From NCBI RefSeq assembly GCF_000145035.1, contig NC_014390.1, forward strand, positions 1 through 64,000: a stretch of 64,000 nucleotides of DNA. The letters are read 5' to 3'. Below, one piece after another: positions 15,992-24,386 of this stretch. The translations under genes were made by a program, and so were the position numbers. Position 1 is the stretch's first letter. The number at the start of each line of letters is the position of its first letter. The notes beneath the pieces were generated by a model. That model worked only from the letters and a program-made list of their open reading frames with translations. It did no database searches and was not told the origin of the DNA. The DNA is from Butyrivibrio proteoclasticus B316. Its GTDB lineage: Bacteria; Bacillota; Clostridia; Lachnospirales; Lachnospiraceae.

Positions 15992-16105
15992 AGACGGTAA
16001 TTTTAAATCCCAAAGAAAGTAATTTTAAGCCTCAAAGACGGTAAAAATTATTTCCAAAGACGGTAAAAATACCCCTTTTCGCGGAGAGGGCAAATTACCG
16101 CCTTT
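15990..16105. repeat. Iteron array, 22-bp period (putative origin or regulator site)
   Basis: AAAGACGGTAA occurs at 15,990-16,000, 16,034-16,044 and 16,056-16,066, and as AAAGAAAGTAA at 16,012-16,022: four direct copies spaced exactly 22 bp, two helical turns. An inverted copy (TTACCGCCTTT, one difference) is at 16,095-16,105. A 22-bp period is what Rep_3-family initiators usually bind, so this may be the replication origin. It lies 14.7 kb from rep and ahead of the gene at 16,240, so an oriT accessory site or an operator is also possible. Confidence 0.8.
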
Positions 16106-16239
16106 GAACAGTGGTAAGCCGCATGATTTGGGCATTTGATAACTTTTAGGAGCTCAAGCTTAGAAACAGATATGAGCCAAAAATCACATAGGAAACTGTA
16201 GTTGAACCAAATGTGAATTTAGTATGAGGAGCATCAGAA

Positions 16240-17427
16240 ATGAATAATAAACCGAGGTATATTGAGGGAACGATGAGGAACAAGATCGTGAATCTTTTAC
16301 ATGTTTCCAGCGTAATTACACCAAGGTCATATAAGCTCTTTGATGAGCCCCAGTCTTCAATCAACAACACCATGTGCAAGATGAAAAGGGAAGGCGTGGT
16401 TGAAAAGGGACATAGCGTAGAAGTCTTTGAAAATCTAGTCATATCAAATTACAAGGAAAATCTTGAGAACTATTTTTATGACAATATCCCTGATGAGAAC
16501 TTAGATTTCTTTGAAGAGTATGGCATAAGGGATATTAAAAGAGCTAAATACAGTAAGGACCAGCTGCAGGCTAATGCTAAGAGAATTATTCGGAGTAGTG
16601 AAGTAGTTATCATGATGGACTGTGCTGGCATACCTACACTTCCAGCTGATAAGAAGGACGTAGTAAAAAATAAGACTCTTACAGGCAATGTTTATTATCA
16701 AAGTCGTGAGATAAGGAAGTATTCAGGTTATACGGATGATGTTGAGGAGATTGACGGGGAAAAAACGGCAATAGCATCAAGGATAAATGGAACTTTATTA
16801 TCAGCAGGTGGCAATTACAACGTGTATCACTTTGGAAAAGATATCCAGACATGGTCGGCCCAGGGAGAGTATAAGATAAAATCCTTTATCCAAAACATGC
16901 TGGCTAATTACATAAACAAAGAAAGCTGCATGCTGGAAAGCGCGATCATCCTGGCATATGACCTGTGCCTCTTTGAACGGATAATAGACCCACCAAAGAA
17001 ATATAGGGAAAGATATGAAGGACTTTGTATGACATATGATGACCTCTACATACTTCCCTATGACAGGAACGGAAGGGACATGATAAAGATAATGTCCGAA
17101 TCAGATTGGCAGGTAAGAATGTATGAAGCCGTCATGGAAGAACCTTATAAAGATACATCTAAGCTTGACTATGTATGTGATTTCTACGATGGCGAAGTAT
17201 ACACCTTTGTTTTCTGCGTACCGAATTTTGCAAGGCTATTACAGTTTGTCCGGAAAGTAAAGTTTGCAGTTCCGCCAAAGGAAACAATACGTGTTATATG
17301 TTTTGATTACCAGGCTGAATTTATTAAGAGCATTCTTGATGGCTATGCTGAAATCTTTTCATGTAGCTTCGAGGACTTTTTGAAGGACTGGAATAGTAAG
17401 AAGCTTGTTCAGCAAAAGGCTATCTAA
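16240..17427 (+). CDS. Unknown protein between the iterons and the coupling protein
   Basis: A 395-aa soluble protein, not recognised. Residues about 15-60 (MRNKIVNLLHVSSVITPRSYKLF ... NNTMCKMKREGVVEKG) look like a winged helix. The middle and C-terminal parts are alpha/beta with many Tyr and Asp. The ATG at 16,240 has GAGGAG ahead of it. It is followed by a small membrane protein and the VirD4 coupling protein, the neighbourhood in which relaxases or relaxosome proteins are commonly encoded. It lacks the HxH relaxase triad in any form that I can see. A relaxosome, replication or regulatory role is possible. Confidence 0.6.
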   Translation: MNNKPRYIEGTMRNKIVNLLHVSSVITPRSYKLFDEPQSSINNTMCKMKREGVVEKGHSVEVFENLVISNYKENLENYFYDNIPDENLDFFEEYGIRDIKRAKYSKDQLQANAKRIIRSSEVVIMMDCAGIPTLPADKKDVVKNKTLTGNVYYQSREIRKYSGYTDDVEEIDGEKTAIASRINGTLLSAGGNYNVYHFGKDIQTWSAQGEYKIKSFIQNMLANYINKESCMLESAIILAYDLCLFERIIDPPKKYRERYEGLCMTYDDLYILPYDRNGRDMIKIMSESDWQVRMYEAVMEEPYKDTSKLDYVCDFYDGEVYTFVFCVPNFARLLQFVRKVKFAVPPKETIRVICFDYQAEFIKSILDGYAEIFSCSFEDFLKDWNSKKLVQQKAI

Positions 17428-17465
17428 AAGCCGAATCAGATATGAACGAATCAGATCAGAGCCTG

Positions 17466-17478
17466 GTTCACTGTGAAC
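17466..17478. repeat. Palindrome GTTCACTGTGAAC (copy 2 of 4)
   Basis: The core palindrome sits between the gene ending at 17,427 and the AAGGAG (17,482-17,487) of the next gene, so a protein bound here would lie in the untranslated gap of a running operon. It also supplies a misleading GTG (17,473). Confidence 0.8.
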
Positions 17479-17496
17479 AACAAGGAGAAAAACAAG

Positions 17497-17784
17497 ATGA
17501 CTACAGAACAGATGATAAAGCTGGCGGTATGCCTTTTGATAATGTCCATCATATTCACGACAGTAAAGGCCGTGCTTATAGGTATCAAAGAAGGGGCTCA
17601 GAATGCTAAAGCCCTTATGAACGGAGCTTCCTACGAACAGATACAGGCAAAGAATAAAAAGAAACAGGATGATGAATTTGAAAGAGACTTTAAGAAAATG
17701 GATTCAAAGCTATACCGTTATACGCATCCTGTGGAATATATAGGGTGCCTACTCATGAAAAAGCTTAGGGAGAAGGTGGGCTGA
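17497..17784 (+). CDS. Small single-span membrane protein upstream of virD4
   Basis: A 95-aa protein with one N-terminal membrane span (LAVCLLIMSIIFTTVKAVLIGI, about residues 8-29) and a basic, charged cytoplasmic part. AAGGAG lies 9 nt before ATG 17,497; the in-frame GTG at 17,473 falls in the palindrome and has no binding site. Its stop TGA overlaps the virD4 ATG (TGATG), so the two are translationally coupled and probably work together. No family recognised. Confidence 0.75.
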   Translation: MTTEQMIKLAVCLLIMSIIFTTVKAVLIGIKEGAQNAKALMNGASYEQIQAKNKKKQDDEFERDFKKMDSKLYRYTHPVEYIGCLLMKKLREKVG

Positions 17785-19919
17785 TGGAAAGTGTTTTTGA
17801 TAAGTTAAGAGGAAATAACGAAGAGGGAGGAAAGGTCTCCCAGGGAATATCAGACTTTTTTTATGACGTAAAAGAGCATAAAGGAACTTACAGGTCTATC
17901 CTTATCACATCGCCCATAGCAGGAATCCTTTTGTCGGGGTGGTTTTGCCAGCTGGTATTAAAGCTGTTCGGCAAGCAGGACCAGATCTATATCGCACAGA
18001 TCTTTGTTGCTTGGCTTAATACCCCGGGAATTATCCTTGCAGCACTCATAACATTTTTCTTCATGATGGGCGGATACAGATTCCATAAGATAACCAAGAA
18101 AGATTACTACGTGGACAGAGAAGGAAAGTTCCTAGTAAGTAAACAGGGACTTCATGGAACAGCCCACTGGCAGACAGAAAAAGAGAGGGATGTGTGTTTT
18201 AACAGATCCAAGAATATCAACAACCTTTTGGGAGATATCCTTGGAATGGATGATGAGGGAAGGCTTTATACCTTAAAGGATGACCTTGTTGGTATCAACA
18301 GAAATAAGTGCGTGTTTGGTACACCTGGTTCAGGTAAGTCTGCAGCCATCATTGAAAACGACATCCTTCAGTGCATTCGAAGAGAAGAGTCGGCAATCAT
18401 AACAGACTCAAAAGGAGACCTGTATAGGAGACTGTCACAGAAAGCAAGGGATGCAGGATACGTTGTAAGGGTCCTAAACCTTAAGTCTAACGAGCTTAGA
18501 AACTCCGATGCATTCCATCTTCTTAAGTACCTTGAAAACGGAGATACTTCAGTAGCAGAGATGTTGGCCAACTGTATCATTGAAAATACCGGTGACGGTC
18601 ACATGGACTACTGGGCACAGAACGAGCTAAATGGTTATAAGGCACTTCTTCTTTATATCTCAACAAATGAGGCATTAAAGAAGGCTGGAAGAAATACACT
18701 GGCTGAGATGTATAACATCTGTACTCAGAATACTCCTCAGCAGCTTGCTACAATGTTCAATGGTCTTCCAAAGACTCATCCGGCAAGACAGGCATTTAAT
18801 ATCTTTGCTAACTGCGCACCGGATGTACAGGGACAGATCCTTAACGGTATGGGTATCAAGCTTTCATTCCTTACTGATTTCTGTGCTCAGCAGATAGTAA
18901 GCCATGATGAGATTGACCTTATCCTTCCTATGAAGCAGAAGTGTATGTACTTCGTTGTAATCCCAGATACCAATAAGACTTACAACGTTATTGCAAACCT
19001 GTTCTTTAACATGATGCTCATAAAGCAGTGTGAGTATTCCGATTCACTCACAACAAGGCAGAAAGAGAACCAGCTCTTTGTTAATTACATCCTTGATGAG
19101 TTTAAGGCAACAGGTGCTATCAACAATTTTGATGGAACTATCACAACAGTAAGATCAAGAAAGATCGGTATCACTACAGTTCTTCAGACGCTTGGACAGC
19201 TCAAGGATATGTATCCTGGAGAAGCATATAACACAATCCTTGGATCAATGACAGTAAAGATTCTTCTACGAGCCGGTGATGAAGACACAGGAAGATATTT
19301 CAACATAGCATGCGGAAAGCAGACAAGACTTAATAAGGCGGCAAGGTATTCAGATAACCTTGGTGAAACGATCCATACACATAATAGTGAGACCATCACA
19401 GAGGGCCTTATTGGAGCTGACCTGCTTACAATAGACGAAACACAAAAGCTCGATGCAAATAAGCTTATCGTCTGCATCCTTGGCTTTGAGCCTGTAAAGC
19501 TTAATAAATACCTTAGTAAGTACAATCCATACATGGAAGGCTGTGAAGACCATGAAAGAGTTCCGGGTCGTCACAAACCTCTTTGGAGAAAGCGCCTTGA
19601 AGATGCAGAAAAGGAAAAAGCTGAGACGCGAAAGAAATTCAGGGAAGCTTCTGAGGTAAATAAAGAGGAGACTATTGAAGCAGTAGCAGTAGAATCAGAA
19701 AACGGCATAGAATACGTCAATCCTCAGACAGGTGAGGCCATATCTATGGACGCTTCTTATGAGACTGAAGACTATTCTGATCAGGCTTTTGAGTACGAAC
19801 CTGATGCTTATAACGAGCAGGAAGAAGCACCTAAAGAGAGATCTCTTAAGAGAAGAGATAAGTTCACTAGAGTAAACGGAAACAAAGAGCTTGAAAAAGT
19901 CCTGGAAAAACTGGGCTGA
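17784..19919 (+). CDS. virD4: VirD4/TraG-type coupling protein
   Basis: A 711-aa T4SS coupling ATPase that brings the relaxosome DNA to the channel. Two N-terminal membrane spans (residues about 35-60 and 72-98), then the ATPase with Walker A GTPGSGKS at about 179-186 and Walker B ILDEFKATG at about 436-444, preceded by the family block 'SEFIITDSKGDL'-like 'ESAIITDSKGDLYRRL'. The C-terminal 130 residues are acidic and disordered, as is common for substrate-docking tails. It begins in a TGATG overlap with the previous gene. Full length and intact. Confidence 0.92.
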   Translation: MESVFDKLRGNNEEGGKVSQGISDFFYDVKEHKGTYRSILITSPIAGILLSGWFCQLVLKLFGKQDQIYIAQIFVAWLNTPGIILAALITFFFMMGGYRFHKITKKDYYVDREGKFLVSKQGLHGTAHWQTEKERDVCFNRSKNINNLLGDILGMDDEGRLYTLKDDLVGINRNKCVFGTPGSGKSAAIIENDILQCIRREESAIITDSKGDLYRRLSQKARDAGYVVRVLNLKSNELRNSDAFHLLKYLENGDTSVAEMLANCIIENTGDGHMDYWAQNELNGYKALLLYISTNEALKKAGRNTLAEMYNICTQNTPQQLATMFNGLPKTHPARQAFNIFANCAPDVQGQILNGMGIKLSFLTDFCAQQIVSHDEIDLILPMKQKCMYFVVIPDTNKTYNVIANLFFNMMLIKQCEYSDSLTTRQKENQLFVNYILDEFKATGAINNFDGTITTVRSRKIGITTVLQTLGQLKDMYPGEAYNTILGSMTVKILLRAGDEDTGRYFNIACGKQTRLNKAARYSDNLGETIHTHNSETITEGLIGADLLTIDETQKLDANKLIVCILGFEPVKLNKYLSKYNPYMEGCEDHERVPGRHKPLWRKRLEDAEKEKAETRKKFREASEVNKEETIEAVAVESENGIEYVNPQTGEAISMDASYETEDYSDQAFEYEPDAYNEQEEAPKERSLKRRDKFTRVNGNKELEKVLEKLG

Positions 19920-19931
19920 TTGGAGGAAGGT

Positions 19932-20009
19932 ATGTTTAAACTTATGGCTGCACTTTTCATCGTTGCAATTCTTTGGGGAATGGGAAGTAATTCAAGTTCA
20001 GAGTACTAA
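19932..20009 (+). CDS. 25-residue small membrane peptide
   Basis: A short reading frame starting 12 nt after virD4, with the very strong binding site GGAGGAAGG 2 nt or so before ATG 19,932. The peptide is MFKLMAALFIVAILWGMG followed by a polar Ser-rich tail: one hydrophobic span. The strong site and coupling to virD4 suggest that it is made, possibly as a small accessory of the channel. Too short to assign. Confidence 0.5.
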   Translation: MFKLMAALFIVAILWGMGSNSSSEY

Positions 20010-20217
20010 AGACGGACTCTGGATCAAAAGTGAAATGGTTTCAAATGTACCAGAAAGTGAGGGCTGCTATCATAGTGGCCTTCATTTTGCGTTCAAAAAT
20101 AAGCTATAGTTGCGATAATGGAAGGGTTAGGGTGCGGTAATTCTACAAAATGTGTATATTAGTCAGTATGATGCTGCATTACAATGGATAGATAAAGCTG
20201 ATGGGAGGCGTATCTCT

Positions 20218-21417
20218 ATGAAGAAGATTGCTATGTTCACGATGGGCACCAGGGGTGATGTCCAGCCATACATATATCTTTCAAAGGGACTTGCAGATGC
20301 AGGGTATGATGTGACTTTGGGATCACATCCGTGCTGGAAGGAACTGATCGAATCTTACGGGATTCATTTTGAGCCGGTGGGACCGGATATTGATATTGAG
20401 GAAGAGGCGGCTGTAATACGCGGTAAGTCGTCTAATTCCGCTGTCAGTATGATCAGATGCATGAACTTCATTATGAAGATTATTCAGAACTCTACAGGTG
20501 AAGTTTATAAGCTTTGTGAAAACAAAGACCTGATTGTGGTGACTCACAGCAAAATGGGAGCGGTAGAAGCAGGTGTTCTCGGTATTCCTACGGTTGATGT
20601 GTCGCTTCAGACGGAGATGATCCCTGAGAAAGGAAAGCCCTTAAAATTTTCGGACAGGATCATTGGAAAGCTTATCGGGAAACAGATGAACAAACCATAT
20701 GACAAGATCCGCAGGCAATACGGGTTAAAACCGATGAAAACCGGTGATGAGATCAGATCTGACTATTATAATCTGATCCCGGTAAGTAAATACGTTCTTG
20801 AGGCGAGCCCCTACTGGGAAAAGAATAATATCATAACCGGATATTGGTATGAAGAAGAAAAAGATTATGTCCCTGATGAGAATCTTAGTAAGTTTATTAA
20901 AGCAGGCGATCCCCCGGCAATTCTGGCTCTTGGTGCCATGTCCTTTGAAGCAGCTTCGGACAAGGCCAAACTGGATATGTTTGTTAATGCATTTCGGAAA
21001 ACAGGTTCAAGGGCTGTAATTCAGGGCTTTAAGAAAACAATTGCCGACTATGAACTTCCGGATACCATGATATCCTGCGGCAGTGTCCCGCACAGCTGGC
21101 TCTTCGGGCAGGGAAAGTTTGTAATCCACCACTGCGGCTTCGGTACCAGCGCCTCTTCGATGATATACGGGATTCCCTCAATCCCGGTTCCACATGTACT
21201 CGACCAGCTCGGCTTTGCAATGCAGCTCGAAAGGATTGATGTTGCAACAAAGCACATTAATGCCAAGGATCTTTCTGAAGAAGCACTTATTGCCGCAATA
21301 GAAGAGATGAACAGTACATATGAAACCAAGAAGCGGAATGCTTTATCCATATCAGAAAAGATAAAAACAGAGGATGGGATAGGGGAAGCAGTACGGCTGA
21401 TCGGAAGTGTCTTGTAG
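20218..21417 (+). CDS. UDP-sugar glycosyltransferase (GT1 / Glyco_transf_28-like)
   Basis: A 399-aa protein with the two-domain GT-B pattern of macrolide/sterol-type glycosyltransferases: N-terminal MFTMGTRGDVQPYIYLSKGL (about residues 5-24), and the C-terminal nucleotide-sugar block VPHSWLF...VIHHCGFGTSASSMIYGIPSIPVP...DQ (about 285-330) with the usual HHGG-like HHCG and the closing D-Q. It would move a sugar from a UDP donor to a lipid or small acceptor in the cytoplasm. Start at ATG 20,218, with GGGAGG (20,203-20,208) ahead; the upstream start at 20,152 has none. Stands apart from the conjugation genes and is probably cargo. Confidence 0.8.
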   Translation: MKKIAMFTMGTRGDVQPYIYLSKGLADAGYDVTLGSHPCWKELIESYGIHFEPVGPDIDIEEEAAVIRGKSSNSAVSMIRCMNFIMKIIQNSTGEVYKLCENKDLIVVTHSKMGAVEAGVLGIPTVDVSLQTEMIPEKGKPLKFSDRIIGKLIGKQMNKPYDKIRRQYGLKPMKTGDEIRSDYYNLIPVSKYVLEASPYWEKNNIITGYWYEEEKDYVPDENLSKFIKAGDPPAILALGAMSFEAASDKAKLDMFVNAFRKTGSRAVIQGFKKTIADYELPDTMISCGSVPHSWLFGQGKFVIHHCGFGTSASSMIYGIPSIPVPHVLDQLGFAMQLERIDVATKHINAKDLSEEALIAAIEEMNSTYETKKRNALSISEKIKTEDGIGEAVRLIGSVL

Positions 21418-21528
21418 ATTACAAGTGCCCTATAGATTATAAATGTCTGTAATGGAGCAAAAGAATTTGTCGGGATGAGTATTGGATTGAATCCTGGGGA
21501 AAAGAGGGGGTTAAGCCAAGAGAGTAGC

Positions 21529-22068
21529 ATGAGATTATATCATTATTATGAAAGGGAAAAAGGTCCGTTTCGGAGTATATCTGATCTATCTGATGAGGAT
21601 GGAGAAAAGGTTCTGGAACAGATTCGCAAGGATAAGCCGGATGTTTTTCTGGCCAAACGGCCATCCGATTATCTTCAGAAGCGGAGACGTTTTGAAGCAA
21701 TCCTTCGAAACGAATTTATAAAAATCGGTGGAAGACCTGAGAGAGACACCCCGCATTATATGGTAGTGGAAGAAGTGCCGTTTTTTGAAAAATGGTATGA
21801 ACATACCGCAAGCATTATAATTGATACCGATGAGTTAGATACGAGCATGCTCTCGTTCACTTACGGAGATTCCCACCCTACTTTCAGCGGTAATGTAAAG
21901 GATGGGAAAGAATATAGAAATAGGCTTTACAGTTTTGAAGAGATTCAGAATATCATAGACAAGTATGGGCTGCCTCAGGAATGGAATCCGGACTTTAAAT
22001 ATGGGCCGGAATGCTATGTAGAGGTCCAGGTCTGGACTGACCGTGGATTGGAGAAGTGGTTAGAATAA
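21529..22068 (+). CDS. Conserved hypothetical protein
   Basis: A 179-aa soluble protein starting MRLYHYYEREKGPFRSISDL, with 'EVLEQIR'-like helices and a C-terminal region ending EVQVWTDRGLEKWL. This opening is familiar from uncharacterised proteins of Firmicutes; I know no function. ATG 21,529 is chosen because the protein pattern begins there; the alternative in-frame start is at 21,475. The ribosome binding site is weak. Lies 111 nt after the glycosyltransferase. Confidence 0.6.
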   Translation: MRLYHYYEREKGPFRSISDLSDEDGEKVLEQIRKDKPDVFLAKRPSDYLQKRRRFEAILRNEFIKIGGRPERDTPHYMVVEEVPFFEKWYEHTASIIIDTDELDTSMLSFTYGDSHPTFSGNVKDGKEYRNRLYSFEEIQNIIDKYGLPQEWNPDFKYGPECYVEVQVWTDRGLEKWLE

Positions 22069-22069
22069 A

Positions 22070-22186
22070 ATGGAAGAAATAAACGATTCAATAGTTATCA
22101 AATCAGCTGAAACTGATGAGGAGTTGTGCGGAAGAGGATACGTCCACTGTACTGCATGGCAGGAAGCCTATAGAGGCATAGTATGA
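22070..22186 (+). pseudogene. GNAT acetyltransferase remnant (N-terminal fragment)
   Basis: A 38-codon frame starting right after the previous stop. Its end, YVHCTAWQEAYRGIV, matches the first helix of GNAT acetyltransferases (YVHxxSWxxxYRGIVPxxYL), where about 120 further residues should follow. Here a stop codon comes immediately and no acetyl-CoA motif is seen downstream, so it is a truncated gene. Confidence 0.6.
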
Positions 22187-22246
22187 AATAGATGAAGTCG
22201 GATAATTTTTATCTTTCAGTATAAAATTACTATCTAAGGAGAAAAA

Positions 22247-22987
22247 ATGGAGATTGAATATAAAAAAATAATAAACCAAAAGATGGGTAAAGAAGCTAAA
22301 GCCAGAGGATTTAAGATGGTTAGTTTGTCTCCTGGAATATCAAAGTGGCCTATAGCTATATTCAAAAAAAGTGTTGATGGTCATAGTCAAAAGTATGATA
22401 TAAATCTTGATCTGGTTTACAATAAGGTTATTTTTCGCTGCGGGAAAAATACAATTGAGAAGAAGTACGAGGACGAAGAATCTTATACCAATATTATTTT
22501 GGAGTGCGCAAAGTTTATGAATGAAACAGGTTTCAAAATGCTAGATGAAAAAATAGCTAATGAACCAGGTTTTAGAGTAGAAGATCATAGACGCATATTG
22601 GAAGGTTACCAGACATTAGCGGATGAGTTTGTCAACAAGAATAATATAGACGAAACTATCGCGTTTGGTGACAGAATATATTTGATAGTTTCAAAGATTA
22701 ATGAGCTTAAAAATATGGATTGGGGAAGTATAAAAGAGGAGCTCTTATTAATTGGGGCGTATTATTGCGCTACTCTTCTTACTTACCCTGATACAAGAAT
22801 TGGAGGACTAGAGGCAGGAATGATCAAAAAGCCTGATAGAAGCACTATTTATGGCCCTAATGGAATAGTTGACCCTCTTTTTAATGTGTATAATGCGTGG
22901 ATGAAAGATGATGATGAGTCAATTAAGCGTAGTTGTGCAGACGTCATGGCTAAAGAAGAGTATGAGGCTTTTGATTGGAAATTCTAA
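22247..22987 (+). CDS. Paralogous family protein 1 of 3, unknown function
   Basis: A 246-aa soluble protein with AAGGAG ahead of its ATG. It is similar along its length to the products at 23,595 and 24,387: shared features are an N-terminal 'KKII...MGKEAKARGF', the block SKWPIAIFKKS (compare SFWPIAIFKRT), a central 'DWGSIKEELLLIGAYYCATLL', and a C-terminal helical part. No catalytic motif is visible. A tandem family of this sort, mixed with broken genes, resembles immunity-gene clusters, but that is speculation. Confidence 0.75.
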   Translation: MEIEYKKIINQKMGKEAKARGFKMVSLSPGISKWPIAIFKKSVDGHSQKYDINLDLVYNKVIFRCGKNTIEKKYEDEESYTNIILECAKFMNETGFKMLDEKIANEPGFRVEDHRRILEGYQTLADEFVNKNNIDETIAFGDRIYLIVSKINELKNMDWGSIKEELLLIGAYYCATLLTYPDTRIGGLEAGMIKKPDRSTIYGPNGIVDPLFNVYNAWMKDDDESIKRSCADVMAKEEYEAFDWKF

Positions 22988-22993
22988 TAGCCT

Positions 22994-23022
22994 AGAGGTT
23001 ACTAATGTCACAAATCAATTAC
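22994..23022 (+). repeat. 29-bp direct repeat, second copy at 24,376-24,404
   Basis: The sequence starting AGAGGTTACTAATGTCACAA is exactly repeated at 24,376, where it forms the ribosome binding site and first codons of paralogue 3. Here the same start region leads into no open frame. It is the scar of another copy of that gene lost by duplication or recombination, 1,382 bp apart. Confidence 0.85.
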
Positions 23023-23127
23023 CTGCACTCTTTTTGAGGGAGTAATACTAGCCAAGACCGGAAAAATAGAAGAAGCAAAGCTTCAATATTTTTATAGAAA
23101 AAAGTTTTGAAATACGGGGAAAGAGAT

Positions 23128-23595
23128 ATGTTTAAATTATTTAAAAAGTCAGCAGCAGTTTAGCTGGCTGTAGGAATTATGTCATCAACTATGACAGCTA
23201 TGCTGCTGAGGATAATGCTGCGGCAGAAGCATTTTTGAATCAGATTGTAGATGATATTGTGGATGATGTAATAGATGGCGGCGAGCTTACAGAAGAGGCA
23301 GAAGAAATATGCCGCTGGAGAAAGCAGCACAGAGCCTGTTTACGTTACAAATGTTAATGAAGCAAAGAACGGCGTCGTGCAGGTTAACTATGTTTACGTG
23401 GATGATAATGAAAAGTCCCACATTGTAAAAGGTGGCACAGGATTTCTTATATATTTACTAGGAGCGGCTTTGGCCGCTGCTATAGGCGCGTCTGGAGTTG
23501 CAGCAGCGGGAGTGGCAGCGCTTTTATGCCTTTGTATAGTTGCTTATGGATGGTTTAAAGGAATAGGTGATCCTAATGGATGCGAGGTAGCATAA
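23128..23595 (+). pseudogene. Broken exported small membrane protein
   Basis: A frame begins at ATG 23,128 with GGGGAAAG ahead (MFKLFKKSAAV) and meets an in-frame TAG at 23,161; it goes on as LAVGIMSSTMTAM. A shift of one base then gives AAEDNAAAEAFLNQIVDD, so that a normal signal peptide with an A-x-A cleavage site appears. A second shift near 23,305 gives KKYAAGESSTEPVYVTNVNEA and a C-terminal Ala-rich membrane span. One stop and two shifts show a decayed gene. Its end overlaps the next start (TAATG at 23,593). Confidence 0.7.
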
Positions 23596-24320
23596 TGATT
23601 AATAGAAAAAAAATAATAATGGAAATAATGGGGGAGGAAGCCGAAAAAAGAGGATTCACTATTGATTTTGAGCGAAAACAAGCATCATTTTGGCCTATAG
23701 CAATTTTTAAAAGAACTGGCCCTCAGCAGTTGTTTGAAATAAGGGAAGATTTAGAAGAAAAGGGTAAACTATCGCTTATGCATTTGTTCACAAAAGAGTA
23801 TGTATTATATTACACCGATAATGAATCTTTTGTTGAAGCTATAAAGAAATTTCAGGCGAAACTAATAGAAGAAGGTTTTGATTTATTAGATAAGAAAAGA
23901 AATCAACCATCTTTATCTAAACAAGACTATGATTATGTTTGCCAAAATTATGTAAATCTTGCCCAAAGTTTTGGCTTGAATAATGGAATTGATATTGATA
24001 ATGTTTCTTTTGGTAATGCTATCGATATTATCGAAAAAAGTATTAGTTCAATGGTGGGTAAGGATTGGGATAGTATAAAGCAAGACTTTTACTCTGTAAC
24101 AGCCTTCTATATACAACTATTATTACGTATTCCTGATACGAAATTTTATCAGTATGATGGAAAAGTTCTTTACGTAGAAAGAACAGAAGGAAAGAGAAAT
24201 ATGACAGCTGTTATGTCAGTTCTATTTACCGCTTTAAGAGGAAATACGAGACAAAAAGTTATTAGAGGTATTTCTGACTTACTATTGATGAAAGAACTAG
24301 AAGAATACGGAATAAAGTGA
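23595..24320 (+). CDS. Paralogous family protein 2 of 3, unknown function
   Basis: A 241-aa protein homologous to those at 22,247 and 24,387. It shares 'MGEEAEKRGF', WPIAIFKRTGP, and DWDSIKQDFYSVTAFYIQLLLRIPDT. I start at ATG 23,595 since the alignment with paralogue 1 begins there and the upstream ATG at 23,580 lies within the end of the broken gene. AT-richer than the conjugation genes, as are its neighbours up to 31 kb. Confidence 0.75.
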   Translation: MINRKKIIMEIMGEEAEKRGFTIDFERKQASFWPIAIFKRTGPQQLFEIREDLEEKGKLSLMHLFTKEYVLYYTDNESFVEAIKKFQAKLIEEGFDLLDKKRNQPSLSKQDYDYVCQNYVNLAQSFGLNNGIDIDNVSFGNAIDIIEKSISSMVGKDWDSIKQDFYSVTAFYIQLLLRIPDTKFYQYDGKVLYVERTEGKRNMTAVMSVLFTALRGNTRQKVIRGISDLLLMKELEEYGIK

Positions 24321-24386
24321 AGTAATATAGATATGCTTTAGCGATTTATTATAAAAATGTAATTAGTGATAGATCAGAGGTTACTA

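Noticed and set aside
17473..17496. GTG start for the small gene ahead of virD4
   Set aside because: The codon is part of the palindrome GTTCACTGTGAAC and upstream of the AAGGAG; ATG 17,497 fits better. The same applies to GTG 31,274.
19891..20109. Plus-strand 72-codon frame overlapping the virD4 end
   Set aside because: It starts inside virD4 without a binding site; the smaller frame at 19,932 with GGAGGAAGG is the better candidate.
20136..20152. Further iteron copy (GCGGTAATT)
   Set aside because: Only about 9 of 14 positions match and spacing or context does not agree with the array.
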